Source: Candidatus Krumholzibacteriota bacterium (lineage in GTDB: Bacteria > Krumholzibacteriota > Krumholzibacteriia > Krumholzibacteriales > WJIX01). From it: 64,000 nt of DNA. How positions within the stretch are numbered: the stretch's first letter is position 1; every line of letters starts with the position of its first letter. The notes under the pieces are model-generated. The model did no database searches. It saw only the letters and a list, made by a program, of their open reading frames with translations, and was not told the DNA's origin. The position numbers and the translations under genes were made by a program. Positions 43,089 to 52,217 of this stretch are shown here, one piece after another. The stretch spans positions 372,001 to 436,000 of the forward strand of contig JAXHNR010000001.1 in assembly GCA_034520215.1 (NCBI GenBank). The letters run 5' to 3'.

Positions 43089-44075
43089 GTGAAAGGCAAC
43101 GTCTTAATAATCGATGATGAAGCAGAGATAAGAAGAAATCTTACCGTTGGTCTTACTCAGGAGGGGTTTAGCGCGGTTTCTTGCCCGGATGGGATTTCGG
43201 CAATCCACGAGCTTGAGAACTCCCGCGAGAAGGGGGTTAACTACGATTATCTGATAACAGACATATTTATGCCGGATATTGACGGATTGAAGATACTGAA
43301 AGTAATCAAGAAACAGTATCCCGACCTGCCAGTACTTGTCATCACCGGATATGGGGACGTAAGCTTGGAACTTGAGGCAATTTCAGAGCATAATACGGGG
43401 TATCTTGATAAGCCGTTTGAAATATCAGAACTCGTTGAAGCTCTCAAAGAGCTGACGCCGGGATCCACCGTGTCAGACGGTAAAACGGCGGAATACGAAC
43501 CTGTGATCAGGGAATCTGTAAGCGCGTATCTTACAATAAGAATAACCGATAAAGATAATAGTATGGACATTTATAAAAAACTGTATTACCTCGACGGTGT
43601 TCATCGCTGTGAAGCTGTGCGAGGAGATTTTGATATTATTATTCTGGCTCAGGCCGATTCGCAGGATGAAATCGACAAACTTTTTGACAGGATCGCAGAT
43701 ATGGATGGGCTTGAAGTTGTGTCAGTGGACAGGGTGGAAAGACCAAAGCTTGATCGGGATGTTAATGAATTTATAAGTATATATTCCGATCTTGTCAAAG
43801 AATCGGAAAATGTGACCTCGAGCAAGAATCCGGGGACGACAAGTTATGTGGTAGTTGATATTGAAAAGAGTTCTATACAGGAGATATTTACTACAGTCTT
43901 TTTCATAGATGAAGTTGTTTTCTGTGATGTAATTGAAGATGGCTCAAGGCTTGTCGGGATGATCACGGGGCAGAGTTCTGTAGGCAAGACGCCTCGTATC
44001 GTTGAAAAACTCAATCAGATTGAGGGTGTCTTAAGGGTTCGTGAAGCTAAAGTAATCAAGATAATGGAGGAATAA
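43089..44075 (+). CDS. Response regulator with two Lrp/AsnC-type ligand-binding repeats, no DNA-binding domain
   Basis: 328 residues, GTG start with GGAGG 10 bases upstream. Receiver domain 1-125: DDE acidic pocket (10-11), phospho-acceptor D58 in YLITDIFMP, Thr in LVITG, Lys in YLDKPF. Then two ferredoxin-like repeats of the RAM/Lrp C-terminal kind (about 145-215 and 252-325), each of the form YLTIRI...LYYLDGVHRCEAVRGDFDIIILAQ. No helix-turn-helix is visible. It may bind a small ligand or join another protein rather than DNA. It stands 64 bp ahead of the NuoE-like gene and probably tunes the redox enzymes that follow. Confidence 0.8.
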   Translation: MKGNVLIIDDEAEIRRNLTVGLTQEGFSAVSCPDGISAIHELENSREKGVNYDYLITDIFMPDIDGLKILKVIKKQYPDLPVLVITGYGDVSLELEAISEHNTGYLDKPFEISELVEALKELTPGSTVSDGKTAEYEPVIRESVSAYLTIRITDKDNSMDIYKKLYYLDGVHRCEAVRGDFDIIILAQADSQDEIDKLFDRIADMDGLEVVSVDRVERPKLDRDVNEFISIYSDLVKESENVTSSKNPGTTSYVVVDIEKSSIQEIFTTVFFIDEVVFCDVIEDGSRLVGMITGQSSVGKTPRIVEKLNQIEGVLRVREAKVIKIMEE

Positions 44076-44139
44076 ACAGGATATTCACTGGTAGTATCAC
44101 CTTTGCTCTTTTAAGTTAAGAAGCTGAGAGGTTTGCAAG

Positions 44140-44631
44140 ATGAACGATGATTTCAGTTTTAACCTGTGGCGTTACGACGGCACTCCGGGTGAGCTTATTC
44201 CCCTTCTGCAATCCGCGCAGAATCACTTTGGTTATATACCGCGCCGCGCGATTAATTATATTTCAGCGGTAACAGGGATCCCCGAATCAGAAGTTTACGG
44301 TGTGATAACTTTTTACAGTCAGTTTCGTCTCAGGCCCATGGGTAAATATGTAATAAGGGCTTGCGACGGCACCGCCTGCCATGTTTCGGGCGCGGAAATG
44401 ATTATTGAAACGATTCAGGATGAGTTGGGTGTGGAAGTCGGCGAAACCACAGAGGACGGGCTTTTCACTCTGAACACTGTTGCCTGTATAGGATGCTGTT
44501 CGCTCGCCCCGGTAATTATGATAAATGAAGATACCCACGGCAGTCTTACGCCGGCTTCAGTGCGTAAGATAATCCGCCGCTACCGGAGAAACGAAAAAGC
44601 TTCCAACGAGGATTTTGCCGCCCAGAAGTAG
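44140..44631 (+). CDS. NuoE-like [2Fe-2S] thioredoxin-fold subunit of bifurcating/NAD(P)-linked complex
   Basis: 163 residues. The helical lead LIPLLQSAQNHFGYIPRRAINYI is followed by the 2Fe-2S motif C-x4-C in ACDGTACHVSGA and C-x3-C in ACIGCCSLAPVIMI, as in the 24-kDa NuoE/HndA/StnA type subunits. It carries one cluster next to the NuoF-like flavin subunit. First of three structural genes (44140, 44702, 46492) on the same strand. Not part of a proton-pumping complex I here, because no Nuo membrane subunits are near. Confidence 0.9.
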   Translation: MNDDFSFNLWRYDGTPGELIPLLQSAQNHFGYIPRRAINYISAVTGIPESEVYGVITFYSQFRLRPMGKYVIRACDGTACHVSGAEMIIETIQDELGVEVGETTEDGLFTLNTVACIGCCSLAPVIMINEDTHGSLTPASVRKIIRRYRRNEKASNEDFAAQK

Positions 44632-44701
44632 AATTTTAAAATGTTAGTCTAATTGAATTGGGCGGATGACAATTTATTCATGAGATTCCGGGAGTTCTTA
44701 A

Positions 44702-46480
44702 ATGAAGAAAATTATAGTAGGAATGGCCACATGCGGTCTTTCAGCCGGTGCAAAGGAAATCTATGACAAATTCGCTGAAATCCTTTCGGGGAATAAGAAG
44801 AGTTTCAATCTGTCCCGGACGGGATGCATCGGGATGTGTTATCTCGAGCCCCTGGTTGAAGTTCGTGAATCTGAAAGCAGGGTCTTATACAGCAGGGTAA
44901 CTCCCGAGATTGCCGAGCGAATATTCAGAGAGCATATCTTAGAAGGCCGTATTGTAGAGGAAAATGCCGCCTGCATAATAAATATCGACGGTGAGATAAG
45001 CGGCCCGGAAGCGGAGTTTCTCAAGCTTCAGAAGAGAATCGTGCTTAGAAACTGCGGTTACATTGATCCTGAGAGTATTGATGAATATGAGAGTGCTGAC
45101 GGCTATAAGGGAGTCCGCAAAGCCCTTCTTGAAATGAACCCTGAAGATATTATAGGGGAGATAAAAGATTCGGGATTGAGAGGGCGCGGGGGAGCGGGAT
45201 TTCCCACCGGTCTCAAATGGTCGTTCGCCGCCGGTAGTGAAGGGGACGTCAAGTACGTTGTCTGTAACGCGGATGAAGGCGACCCGGGCGCGTTTATGGA
45301 CAGGTCGGTTCTTGAGGGAGATCCGCATTCTGTGATTGAAGGAATGATAATATGCGCCAGGGCAATTGGAGCTTCCTCCGGGTTCATCTATTGCAGAGCT
45401 GAATATCCTCTCGCGATTCGCAGATTAAAGATAGCCATTGAAGCTGCCGGGGAAAAAGGATACCTGGGGAAAGATATCCTGGGTTCAGGATTTGACTTCG
45501 ATATAGAAATAAAGCAGGGCGCGGGGGCGTTTGTCTGTGGAGAAGAAACTGCCCTGTTCGCCTCGATCGAGGGTAAGAGGGGAATGCCCAGGATAAGACC
45601 GCCGTTTCCGGCGCAGAAAGGTCTGTGGCGGAAACCTACCAACAATAATAATGTGGAGACGTATGCTAATGTTCCGTGGATAATTTTGAACGGATCTTCC
45701 GAATATGTCGGTTACGGGACTGAAAAAAGCAGGGGAACAAAGGTTTTTGCCCTGGCTGGAAGAGTAAAACGGGGAGGACTGGCAGAGGTTGAGATGGGTA
45801 CTACAATTGAAGATCTGGTTTTTAATATAGGAGGGGGGATAAAAGACGGCGGCAAGTTCAAAGCTGTTCAGATGGGCGGTCCCTCCGGCGGATGTATACC
45901 GTCTGATCTTTCGGATACTCCCGTTGATTTTGAATCAATTCCCGCGACCGGCGCTATTATGGGTTCCGGCGGCATGGTAATTCTTGACGATTCCACGTGT
46001 ATGGTGGAAATGGCAAGGTTCTTTTTGAATTTCACACAGGACGAATCATGCGGTAAATGCACTTTCTGCAGAATTGGAACTCTCAGGTTGCTCGAGACAC
46101 TCAAGAGGATTACTAACGGTGAAGGGGAAACGGATGACGTGGAAAAACTTCAACTATGGGGCGAAAGGATAAAACAGTCCAGTTTGTGCGGGCTCGGACA
46201 GACGGCGCCTAACCCTGTGCTTACGACAATAAGGTACTACCGTGATGAATATGATGCTCATATAAACGATAAGAAGTGTCCCGCGGGCAGCTGTAATCCT
46301 CTCGTTGATTTTAAGATTGATCCTGAAAAATGTACCGGGTGCACGCTTTGCGCTAAAAACTGTCCCGTAGACGCCATCAGCGGTAATCCGAAGGAAAATC
46401 ATGTTATAGATAATTCGATCTGCGTAAAATGCGGCAAGTGTATTACAAGCTGTCAATTTGGTGCTGTTTACAAGAGTTGA
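44702..46480 (+). CDS. NuoF-like FMN/NADH subunit with extra 2Fe-2S and 2x[4Fe-4S] domains (HndC/StnB type)
   Basis: 592 residues. The N-terminal thioredoxin-like domain (1-90) has C11, and GCIGMCYLEPLVEV. The NuoF core has SGLRGRGGAGFPTGLKWSFA (FMN), CNADEGDPGAFMDR, GAGAFVCGEETALFASIEG (NADH) and the N3-like cluster SCGKCTFCRIGT. The C-terminal ferredoxin domain has CTGCTLCAKNCPVDAI and CVKCGKCITSCQ. This layout is that of electron-bifurcating hydrogenases, formate dehydrogenases and Stn-type transhydrogenases. It is the bifurcating or NADH-oxidising flavin subunit. The next gene starts 11 bp later. Confidence 0.93.
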   Translation: MKKIIVGMATCGLSAGAKEIYDKFAEILSGNKKSFNLSRTGCIGMCYLEPLVEVRESESRVLYSRVTPEIAERIFREHILEGRIVEENAACIINIDGEISGPEAEFLKLQKRIVLRNCGYIDPESIDEYESADGYKGVRKALLEMNPEDIIGEIKDSGLRGRGGAGFPTGLKWSFAAGSEGDVKYVVCNADEGDPGAFMDRSVLEGDPHSVIEGMIICARAIGASSGFIYCRAEYPLAIRRLKIAIEAAGEKGYLGKDILGSGFDFDIEIKQGAGAFVCGEETALFASIEGKRGMPRIRPPFPAQKGLWRKPTNNNNVETYANVPWIILNGSSEYVGYGTEKSRGTKVFALAGRVKRGGLAEVEMGTTIEDLVFNIGGGIKDGGKFKAVQMGGPSGGCIPSDLSDTPVDFESIPATGAIMGSGGMVILDDSTCMVEMARFFLNFTQDESCGKCTFCRIGTLRLLETLKRITNGEGETDDVEKLQLWGERIKQSSLCGLGQTAPNPVLTTIRYYRDEYDAHINDKKCPAGSCNPLVDFKIDPEKCTGCTLCAKNCPVDAISGNPKENHVIDNSICVKCGKCITSCQFGAVYKS

Positions 46481-46491
46481 GGAACGGATAA

Positions 46492-49400
46492 ATGAAAAAA
46501 ATCAAACTGAAGATCAACGGAAAAGAAGTAGAGGCTGATTCAGGCGAAACTATACTGGAAGTAATAAGGAAAAACGACCTTGATGATATTCCGACCATTT
46601 GTCATTCACCTGAACTTGAACCTGATCCTTCCTGTTTTGTGTGTGTCGTAGAAGTTAAGGGGAAGAATAATCTCGTGCCTTCCTGTTCTACAGTTGTGGC
46701 AGCCGGGATGGAAATTGAAACCCGCAATGAACGCGTAATGGCTGCGAGGAAAATGGCTCTGGAACTCCTTCTTTCAAACCATTACGCGGATTGTGTCTCT
46801 CCCTGCAGTGAGAATTGCCCCGCGGAAGTCGATGTGCAGGGTTACATTGCTCTCTCCGCTATGGGCGAGTATAAACGGGCTGTTGATCTAATCAGGGAAA
46901 CCAACCCTTTGCCTGCTGTCTGCGGAAGGGTTTGTGTGCGCAAGTGTGAATTGGCGTGCCGCCGCGGTGATGTCGATGAGGAGGTCGCGATAAATAATAT
47001 CAAGCGGTTTCTGACTGATATACCGGGGATATACGACAAGGACCCCGAGAGAGAACCTTCCACCGGCAAATCCGTGGGGATAGTGGGTTCAGGCCCTGCG
47101 GGATTAACAGCAGCCTGGTTTTTAGGTAGAAAGGGACACAAACCCGTGATTTATGAGTCACAACCTCGTTCCGGCGGTATGGTCCGGTACGGAATCCCCG
47201 AATACCGCCTGCCTGATTCGGTTCTTGATGCTGAAGTGGATTACATTTGCAGAGCCGGCGCGGAGATCAAATATAACACAAAAATAGGAGAGGATATTAC
47301 CCTGGATGAATTAATCCAGGCGCATGATTCAGTCTTTATCGGAGCCGGAGCCCAGGTTGGCAAACCTATGAGAGTTGAAGGTGAGGATGATACTGAAGGA
47401 GTAATAAGAGGAGCTGAATTTTTAAGAGATAAAGCCGATAACCCTGATCCCATAGAGGGTACTGTAGTTGTGGTCGGCGGAGGTAATACGGCAATGGACG
47501 TTGCCAGAACCTCGTGGAGGCTCGGCGCTGAGAAAGTGATTATTCTCTATCGCAGGACGAGAGCTGAAATGCCGGCGGACGATTTGGAGATCCACGATTG
47601 TCTTGAAGAGGGGATTGAATTGATGGAGCTTGCCTCACCCGTAGGTATTGTAAAAGAGGACGGGAAAATAAGTGCCCTGCGGTGTATTAGGATGAAGCTG
47701 GGTGAACCTGATGATTCAGGACGAAGGCGCCCGATACCGCTCGAGGGATCACAGTTTGATCTTCCGTGCCAGCTTGCCGTTCCGGCTATTGGTCAGTCCT
47801 CAGAACTTGACGGGCTCGATGCAGTTGGAGGAGAAGAGGTCGAAACTACGAAGTGGAGTACATTCGTCATTGATAACAAGACGATGGAAACAAATATAGA
47901 AGGGCTTTTTGCCGGCGGAGACGCGGCAGATGACGGAGCTACTGTGGTAATAGACGCAATTGGCGACGGCAGGAAAGCTGCCGCCGCTATTCAAGCGTAT
48001 CTGACGGGCGGAGACATCCCTTCCGAGGATTTTCGAGTGAGAAAGGAATTCTGGAGAAAGCCCGGCAAAACCGAATTGGGTGATATCTCTGAAAGTCCCA
48101 GACACGGACTACATACTATTGATGTGGATCAGCGAAGTGGTAATTTCAATGAAGTTGCCACCGGGTTTGATTATGAAGACAATACGCATGAATGTGATAG
48201 ATGCCTTTCCTGCGGATGTTTAAGATATGATGATTGCGCGTTGAGACTCCACGCGCAGGAATATAATGCCGACCTCGAGGAATTCAAGGGATATGCCAGG
48301 AAACACAAGATTGATGACAGGCATCCTTACATAGAATACGATCCTAATAAATGTGTGCTTTGCGCGAGGTGTATCAGGACGTGCGAAAGGATTATTCCAA
48401 CTGCCGCTCTTGGATTAACCGGCAGGGGATTTAAGACTGAAGTCAGACCCGCTATGAATGATCCTCTTTTAGAAACGAGCTGTGTCAGTTGCGGCAACTG
48501 TGTTGAATCATGCCCGACGGGGGCTTTGACAATCAAATATCCTTTTCCGGGGCGCGCCTCTTTATACACGGAAGATGTGGAATCCCACTGCGCCTTCTGC
48601 TCACTTGCCTGCCCTATTAGTGTAAACAAGATAAGCCAAGAGCGCTATTACATAACTTCACCGGGGGTTCCGGGAGATTATCTTTGCAGGTATGGAAGGT
48701 TTGGTTATGAGATTTTTGTTAAAAAGGAAAGGATAAAAAGCCCGAAACTAAGAAGAATGGACGCGGGGAATAAAGTTGGAATGGACGAAGCCAGGCGAGT
48801 GCTTGTTTCAGGCATGAAAGAAGCGGCCGGCAGGTTCGGGCCTGAAAGTGTAGGCGTATTTGTTTCGCCGGATCTTACGAATGAAGAATTGTTTCTTGCG
48901 GCTAAAATAGCCAGGGAAGGACTTGGAACTAACAACATTGGATCTCTCTCCCTTATGGGAGAAGAACAGAGGGCGGGTGAACTTGATGAAATATTCGGGT
49001 TTACCGGGTCAACCTCGGATAGTAAATGTATTGAAAAAGCAGACCTCGTTGTTTGCAATAATACATCACTTGAGTCCGATCATTTGATTTTAAGTTCAAA
49101 GATCATAAAAGCTGTTGGGGACGGAGCTAAATTGATTGTGAATAATTCAAGTCTTAATCCCACAGATCAGATGATTTCCGCTCTTGCTATGGATCCGATG
49201 AGAGGAAGGGCTACGATATTATGGATGGGGGTAATAAAGGCCCTTCAGGATAAAGGGTTATTTAAGCCTGATATGATTGAGGGCGTATTGGATTCAGATA
49301 TTGTAATGAAAGGGGATGATTTTGATTTCGAGAAGGTTTCGAAGCTTACCGGTGTTGATCTGAGTGATATTATAGGTGCCGCCGATCTCATAGCTTCCGC

Positions 49401-50178
49401 CGGGCGAATAGTAATAATCCATTGCCCTGAAAGACCTCAGGATAGAGCCCCCGGCGATATGACGGCTCTTGCCGATTTGGTTCTTCTGCTTAGAAAAGCA
49501 GGAATCAGGTCCGATTTGCTGCTGCCCCGTTCAAGCGCCAACGGCGCGGGGATTGATATTATGGGCGCGGATCCTTCGTATGAGCCGGGCCGTAAACCCG
49601 TTCGCCGCGAGGTGGCCGGTGCTTCTAACAGAGAACAGTTTCGCGCTATGCTGGATGAAGGTAGAATAAAGGCCGCGTTTATTATAGGTGAAGATCCTCT
49701 GGCATGGAAGAAAACTGAACATTGGTTTAGAAATATTGAATTTATGGCCGCTATGGATTGGTCCCCCACAGAAACTACGAGATTGTCGGATGTAGTACTT
49801 CCCGGTTCAACATTTCTTGAGACCGCGGGATACAGATGTAACTTCGAAGGAAACTTAGTCGAGTATAAGGAAGCGGTTAAACCGCCCGCGGGCGCGTCGG
49901 GCAGAGAAATCCTGTATGATCTGGCTCGGGATTTCGGTTTGGATACGCAGGAGAATACAAGCGTGGAGATCAACAGTATAATCGAAAAGAACCTTGATGA
50001 TGCGCTTGCTGCGTTTTGCTGGAATACCGGGCAGCCGCGGGATCTTCCGCCGCTAAGCAAGGTTGTAAAGATACAGACGGATCTAAGGCCCGCCCATATC
50101 CCGCAGCCGCTTACTCAATACGGAAAATATAAACAGGAAATTGTAAATGTAGGTACAGAGCACTATAAAGTCAGGTAA
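46492..50178 (+). CDS. 1228-residue fusion: 2Fe-2S + GltD/NfnB-like flavoprotein + 2x[4Fe-4S] + molybdopterin-oxidoreductase-like domain
   Basis: Domains in order: 2Fe-2S ferredoxin (1-80; C37, C48, C51, C65); Cys-rich GltD N-terminal domain (95-165; CVSPCSENCP, CGRVCVRKCELACRR); FAD/NADPH domain (192-505; GIVGSGPAGLTAAWFLG, VVVGGGNTAMDVAR, GLFAGGDA); linker with CDRCLSCGC (568-577); two 4Fe-4S clusters (621-675; CVLCARCIRTCER, CVSCGNCVESCP); then a bis-MGD-type domain (698-1228) starting CAFCSLACP...CRYGRFG. No Cys or Sec in the place of the formate dehydrogenase catalytic residue is evident, so that domain may be structural as in NuoG. With the NuoE- and NuoF-like subunits this resembles Stn-type NADH/NADPH/ferredoxin transhydrogenase. 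Confidence 0.85.
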   Translation: MKKIKLKINGKEVEADSGETILEVIRKNDLDDIPTICHSPELEPDPSCFVCVVEVKGKNNLVPSCSTVVAAGMEIETRNERVMAARKMALELLLSNHYADCVSPCSENCPAEVDVQGYIALSAMGEYKRAVDLIRETNPLPAVCGRVCVRKCELACRRGDVDEEVAINNIKRFLTDIPGIYDKDPEREPSTGKSVGIVGSGPAGLTAAWFLGRKGHKPVIYESQPRSGGMVRYGIPEYRLPDSVLDAEVDYICRAGAEIKYNTKIGEDITLDELIQAHDSVFIGAGAQVGKPMRVEGEDDTEGVIRGAEFLRDKADNPDPIEGTVVVVGGGNTAMDVARTSWRLGAEKVIILYRRTRAEMPADDLEIHDCLEEGIELMELASPVGIVKEDGKISALRCIRMKLGEPDDSGRRRPIPLEGSQFDLPCQLAVPAIGQSSELDGLDAVGGEEVETTKWSTFVIDNKTMETNIEGLFAGGDAADDGATVVIDAIGDGRKAAAAIQAYLTGGDIPSEDFRVRKEFWRKPGKTELGDISESPRHGLHTIDVDQRSGNFNEVATGFDYEDNTHECDRCLSCGCLRYDDCALRLHAQEYNADLEEFKGYARKHKIDDRHPYIEYDPNKCVLCARCIRTCERIIPTAALGLTGRGFKTEVRPAMNDPLLETSCVSCGNCVESCPTGALTIKYPFPGRASLYTEDVESHCAFCSLACPISVNKISQERYYITSPGVPGDYLCRYGRFGYEIFVKKERIKSPKLRRMDAGNKVGMDEARRVLVSGMKEAAGRFGPESVGVFVSPDLTNEELFLAAKIAREGLGTNNIGSLSLMGEEQRAGELDEIFGFTGSTSDSKCIEKADLVVCNNTSLESDHLILSSKIIKAVGDGAKLIVNNSSLNPTDQMISALAMDPMRGRATILWMGVIKALQDKGLFKPDMIEGVLDSDIVMKGDDFDFEKVSKLTGVDLSDIIGAADLIASAGRIVIIHCPERPQDRAPGDMTALADLVLLLRKAGIRSDLLLPRSSANGAGIDIMGADPSYEPGRKPVRREVAGASNREQFRAMLDEGRIKAAFIIGEDPLAWKKTEHWFRNIEFMAAMDWSPTETTRLSDVVLPGSTFLETAGYRCNFEGNLVEYKEAVKPPAGASGREILYDLARDFGLDTQENTSVEINSIIEKNLDDALAAFCWNTGQPRDLPPLSKVVKIQTDLRPAHIPQPLTQYGKYKQEIVNVGTEHYKVR

Positions 50179-50234
50179 CTCCCTTTTTGTTATTTGAGAG
50201 CCTGTTTTCATCGATCTGAATCAGAGGTGCATGA

Positions 50235-52217
50235 ATGTTGAGGCTTGAGAGTTTTTATTCCTTCCTGGAAAATATTTTTGACTATCTTATCGTAACGAAT
50301 GAAGATGGACTGATCCTTTACGCCGGGAGAAAAATCCTTGATGATTACGCGGGTGATGACAGGCATTTAAAGGACCGCAGACTGGATGAACTGCTTATCC
50401 CTTCTTCTCTGGAAAGTTTTCAAAAAGCAATAGAGCAGACCCGGGACGGCGGCAGGGGAATTGCTGTATTCTCGCCGCGCGGCAGGGAAGAATCCGCGAT
50501 ATCTTTGAAAACGGGATGTATGGAAAGTGAAGACGGGGCGGTGTTTTTTTTCTTTGGTAATAAATTGAGTTCTTTAAGCGAGGATCTGGATTGGCAAAAA
50601 GATGAAAGAATAAAAGAGCTTACATGTTTATACAATATTGCCAGGTTAATAGAAGTTACAAAGAGTATAGATGAATTCTTTGATAAATTGCCCGCTATAC
50701 TGAGTGCCGGAATGATGTATCCGGAAGAAGTTGTTGTCTACGCTGTTTATGATAACCATGAATACGGAACCAAACCCCCTTCACGGAATTACTTCCACGT
50801 GGATCTTATGGTATGGAATGAACGAAAGGGAGAAATACGCGTAGGTTATGATGAAGACATAAAGATACTTACAGAAGAACAGAAGATGCTTGATGAAATA
50901 GCGAGGATGCTTAATGGAGCGCTGGAACGAAAAGAGCTGACTCATAGACTCGACAGAATGGAGAATGAGGAGGCCCAATACCGCGCCAGACTGAGAGAAC
51001 TTAAAGATCAGGTAGCGAACAGGACCGATGAACTCGATGATCAGAAAAAGAAACTGTCAATCGTAAATTCATATCTGGAAAGGGTCAATAAGGGTTGGGA
51101 TAAAGCCAAAACCCAGCTTGAGACTATTTTCAAAGCAATTCCGGACGAAGTTGTGCTCTTAGATACAAACCGTAAAGTGATAATGTCAAACAGAGATGAT
51201 ATAGAGCCCGGCGATTATTGTTACTCAAGTTTTTTCGGAAAGGATAAGCCGTGTGAAAATTGCCGTCTTGCCATGATTCTGAAGGAGAAAACACCCGTTA
51301 CACTGACTATAAAGGATGATGACAGATATCTTCAGGTACACGCCCTGCCGGTTTATAACGATGACCATGAAGTGGACGGTATCCTGGAATTCTATAGAGA
51401 TGTTACTCTTGAAAAGACCTATGATCAGCAGTTACAACAAGCTGACAAGTTAGCTTCTATCGGGGAATTAGTAAGCGGTATCGGACATGAAATAAATAAT
51501 CCTAATCAATTCATTCGCGGTAATATAAAGATTGTTAAACAGTCTTTCGAAGATATGCTTCCTTTAATAGACGAATATTACAAGAAAAATCCTGATCTTA
51601 AAATCGCGAGGTTAAACTATGATTTCTTCAGAGAGCATATCATGGTTCTCGTAAATGATATGGCTCATGGTTCGGAACGGATTAAGAGTATTGTTGAGGG
51701 GCTTAGAGCTTTTACAAAAAAAGATGAGGGTCTGCTTGTGGATACAGTCGAGATAAACGCGCTAATCGAAGCAACAACGAGGCTTGTCCGCAAGGAAGTA
51801 CATAAAAAAGCTGAAATAAAACTCGAGCTTGGAAACGATCTTCCTACATTCAAAGGGAACGCCCAAAAGATAGAACAGGTATTGGTCAACCTGATTGTCA
51901 ACGCCAGTCAGTCCATACCTGATGATACAAAAGGGAGGATTTTAGTCAGGACTACGAAAACTGATTCAAATCTTGTTGTCCAGATAATTGATAATGGATG
52001 TGGTATGAATGAAAAAACGATGAAACAGATTTTCGATCCGTTCTTCACAACAAAACGTGCTAAAGGGGGAACCGGCTTGGGATTAGCCATTGTTTACCGA
52101 ATAATTGAAGAGCATGGGGGCAAGATTACCGTAAACAGCAAGCCGGGTGTCGGCACAACATTCACTATCAAGATTCCTGCCGGTTCTCCCGGGGATACCA
52201 TTAAGGAGAAAGATTAA
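50235..52217 (+). CDS. PAS-domain sensor histidine kinase, cytoplasmic
   Basis: 660 residues, no membrane helix. PAS-like domain (5-105), GAF-like region (about 125-235), coiled coil (235-290), second PAS (290-395) with C329-x10-C340-x2-C343 (YCYSSFFGKDKPCENCR), HisKA with IGHEINNPNQFIRGN (H418), and HATPase (535-650; NLIVNASQSIP, DNGCGM, GGTGLGLAIVYRI). The cytosolic location and the three-Cys motif suggest sensing of an internal redox or metal state. Placed between the Stn-like genes and nfnAB, 56 bp after the former, and overlapping the next response regulator by one base, so they are partners. Confidence 0.9.
   Translation: MLRLESFYSFLENIFDYLIVTNEDGLILYAGRKILDDYAGDDRHLKDRRLDELLIPSSLESFQKAIEQTRDGGRGIAVFSPRGREESAISLKTGCMESEDGAVFFFFGNKLSSLSEDLDWQKDERIKELTCLYNIARLIEVTKSIDEFFDKLPAILSAGMMYPEEVVVYAVYDNHEYGTKPPSRNYFHVDLMVWNERKGEIRVGYDEDIKILTEEQKMLDEIARMLNGALERKELTHRLDRMENEEAQYRARLRELKDQVANRTDELDDQKKKLSIVNSYLERVNKGWDKAKTQLETIFKAIPDEVVLLDTNRKVIMSNRDDIEPGDYCYSSFFGKDKPCENCRLAMILKEKTPVTLTIKDDDRYLQVHALPVYNDDHEVDGILEFYRDVTLEKTYDQQLQQADKLASIGELVSGIGHEINNPNQFIRGNIKIVKQSFEDMLPLIDEYYKKNPDLKIARLNYDFFREHIMVLVNDMAHGSERIKSIVEGLRAFTKKDEGLLVDTVEINALIEATTRLVRKEVHKKAEIKLELGNDLPTFKGNAQKIEQVLVNLIVNASQSIPDDTKGRILVRTTKTDSNLVVQIIDNGCGMNEKTMKQIFDPFFTTKRAKGGTGLGLAIVYRIIEEHGGKITVNSKPGVGTTFTIKIPAGSPGDTIKEKD

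Noticed and set aside
44140-46480. Part of respiratory complex I
   Set aside because: No NuoB/C/D/I or membrane subunits; the extra ferredoxin domain on the NuoF-like protein is typical of soluble bifurcating complexes.
46492-50178. Functional formate dehydrogenase alpha subunit
   Set aside because: No Cys/Sec found at the expected catalytic site and no accessory fdh genes; the GltD module points to NADPH chemistry.
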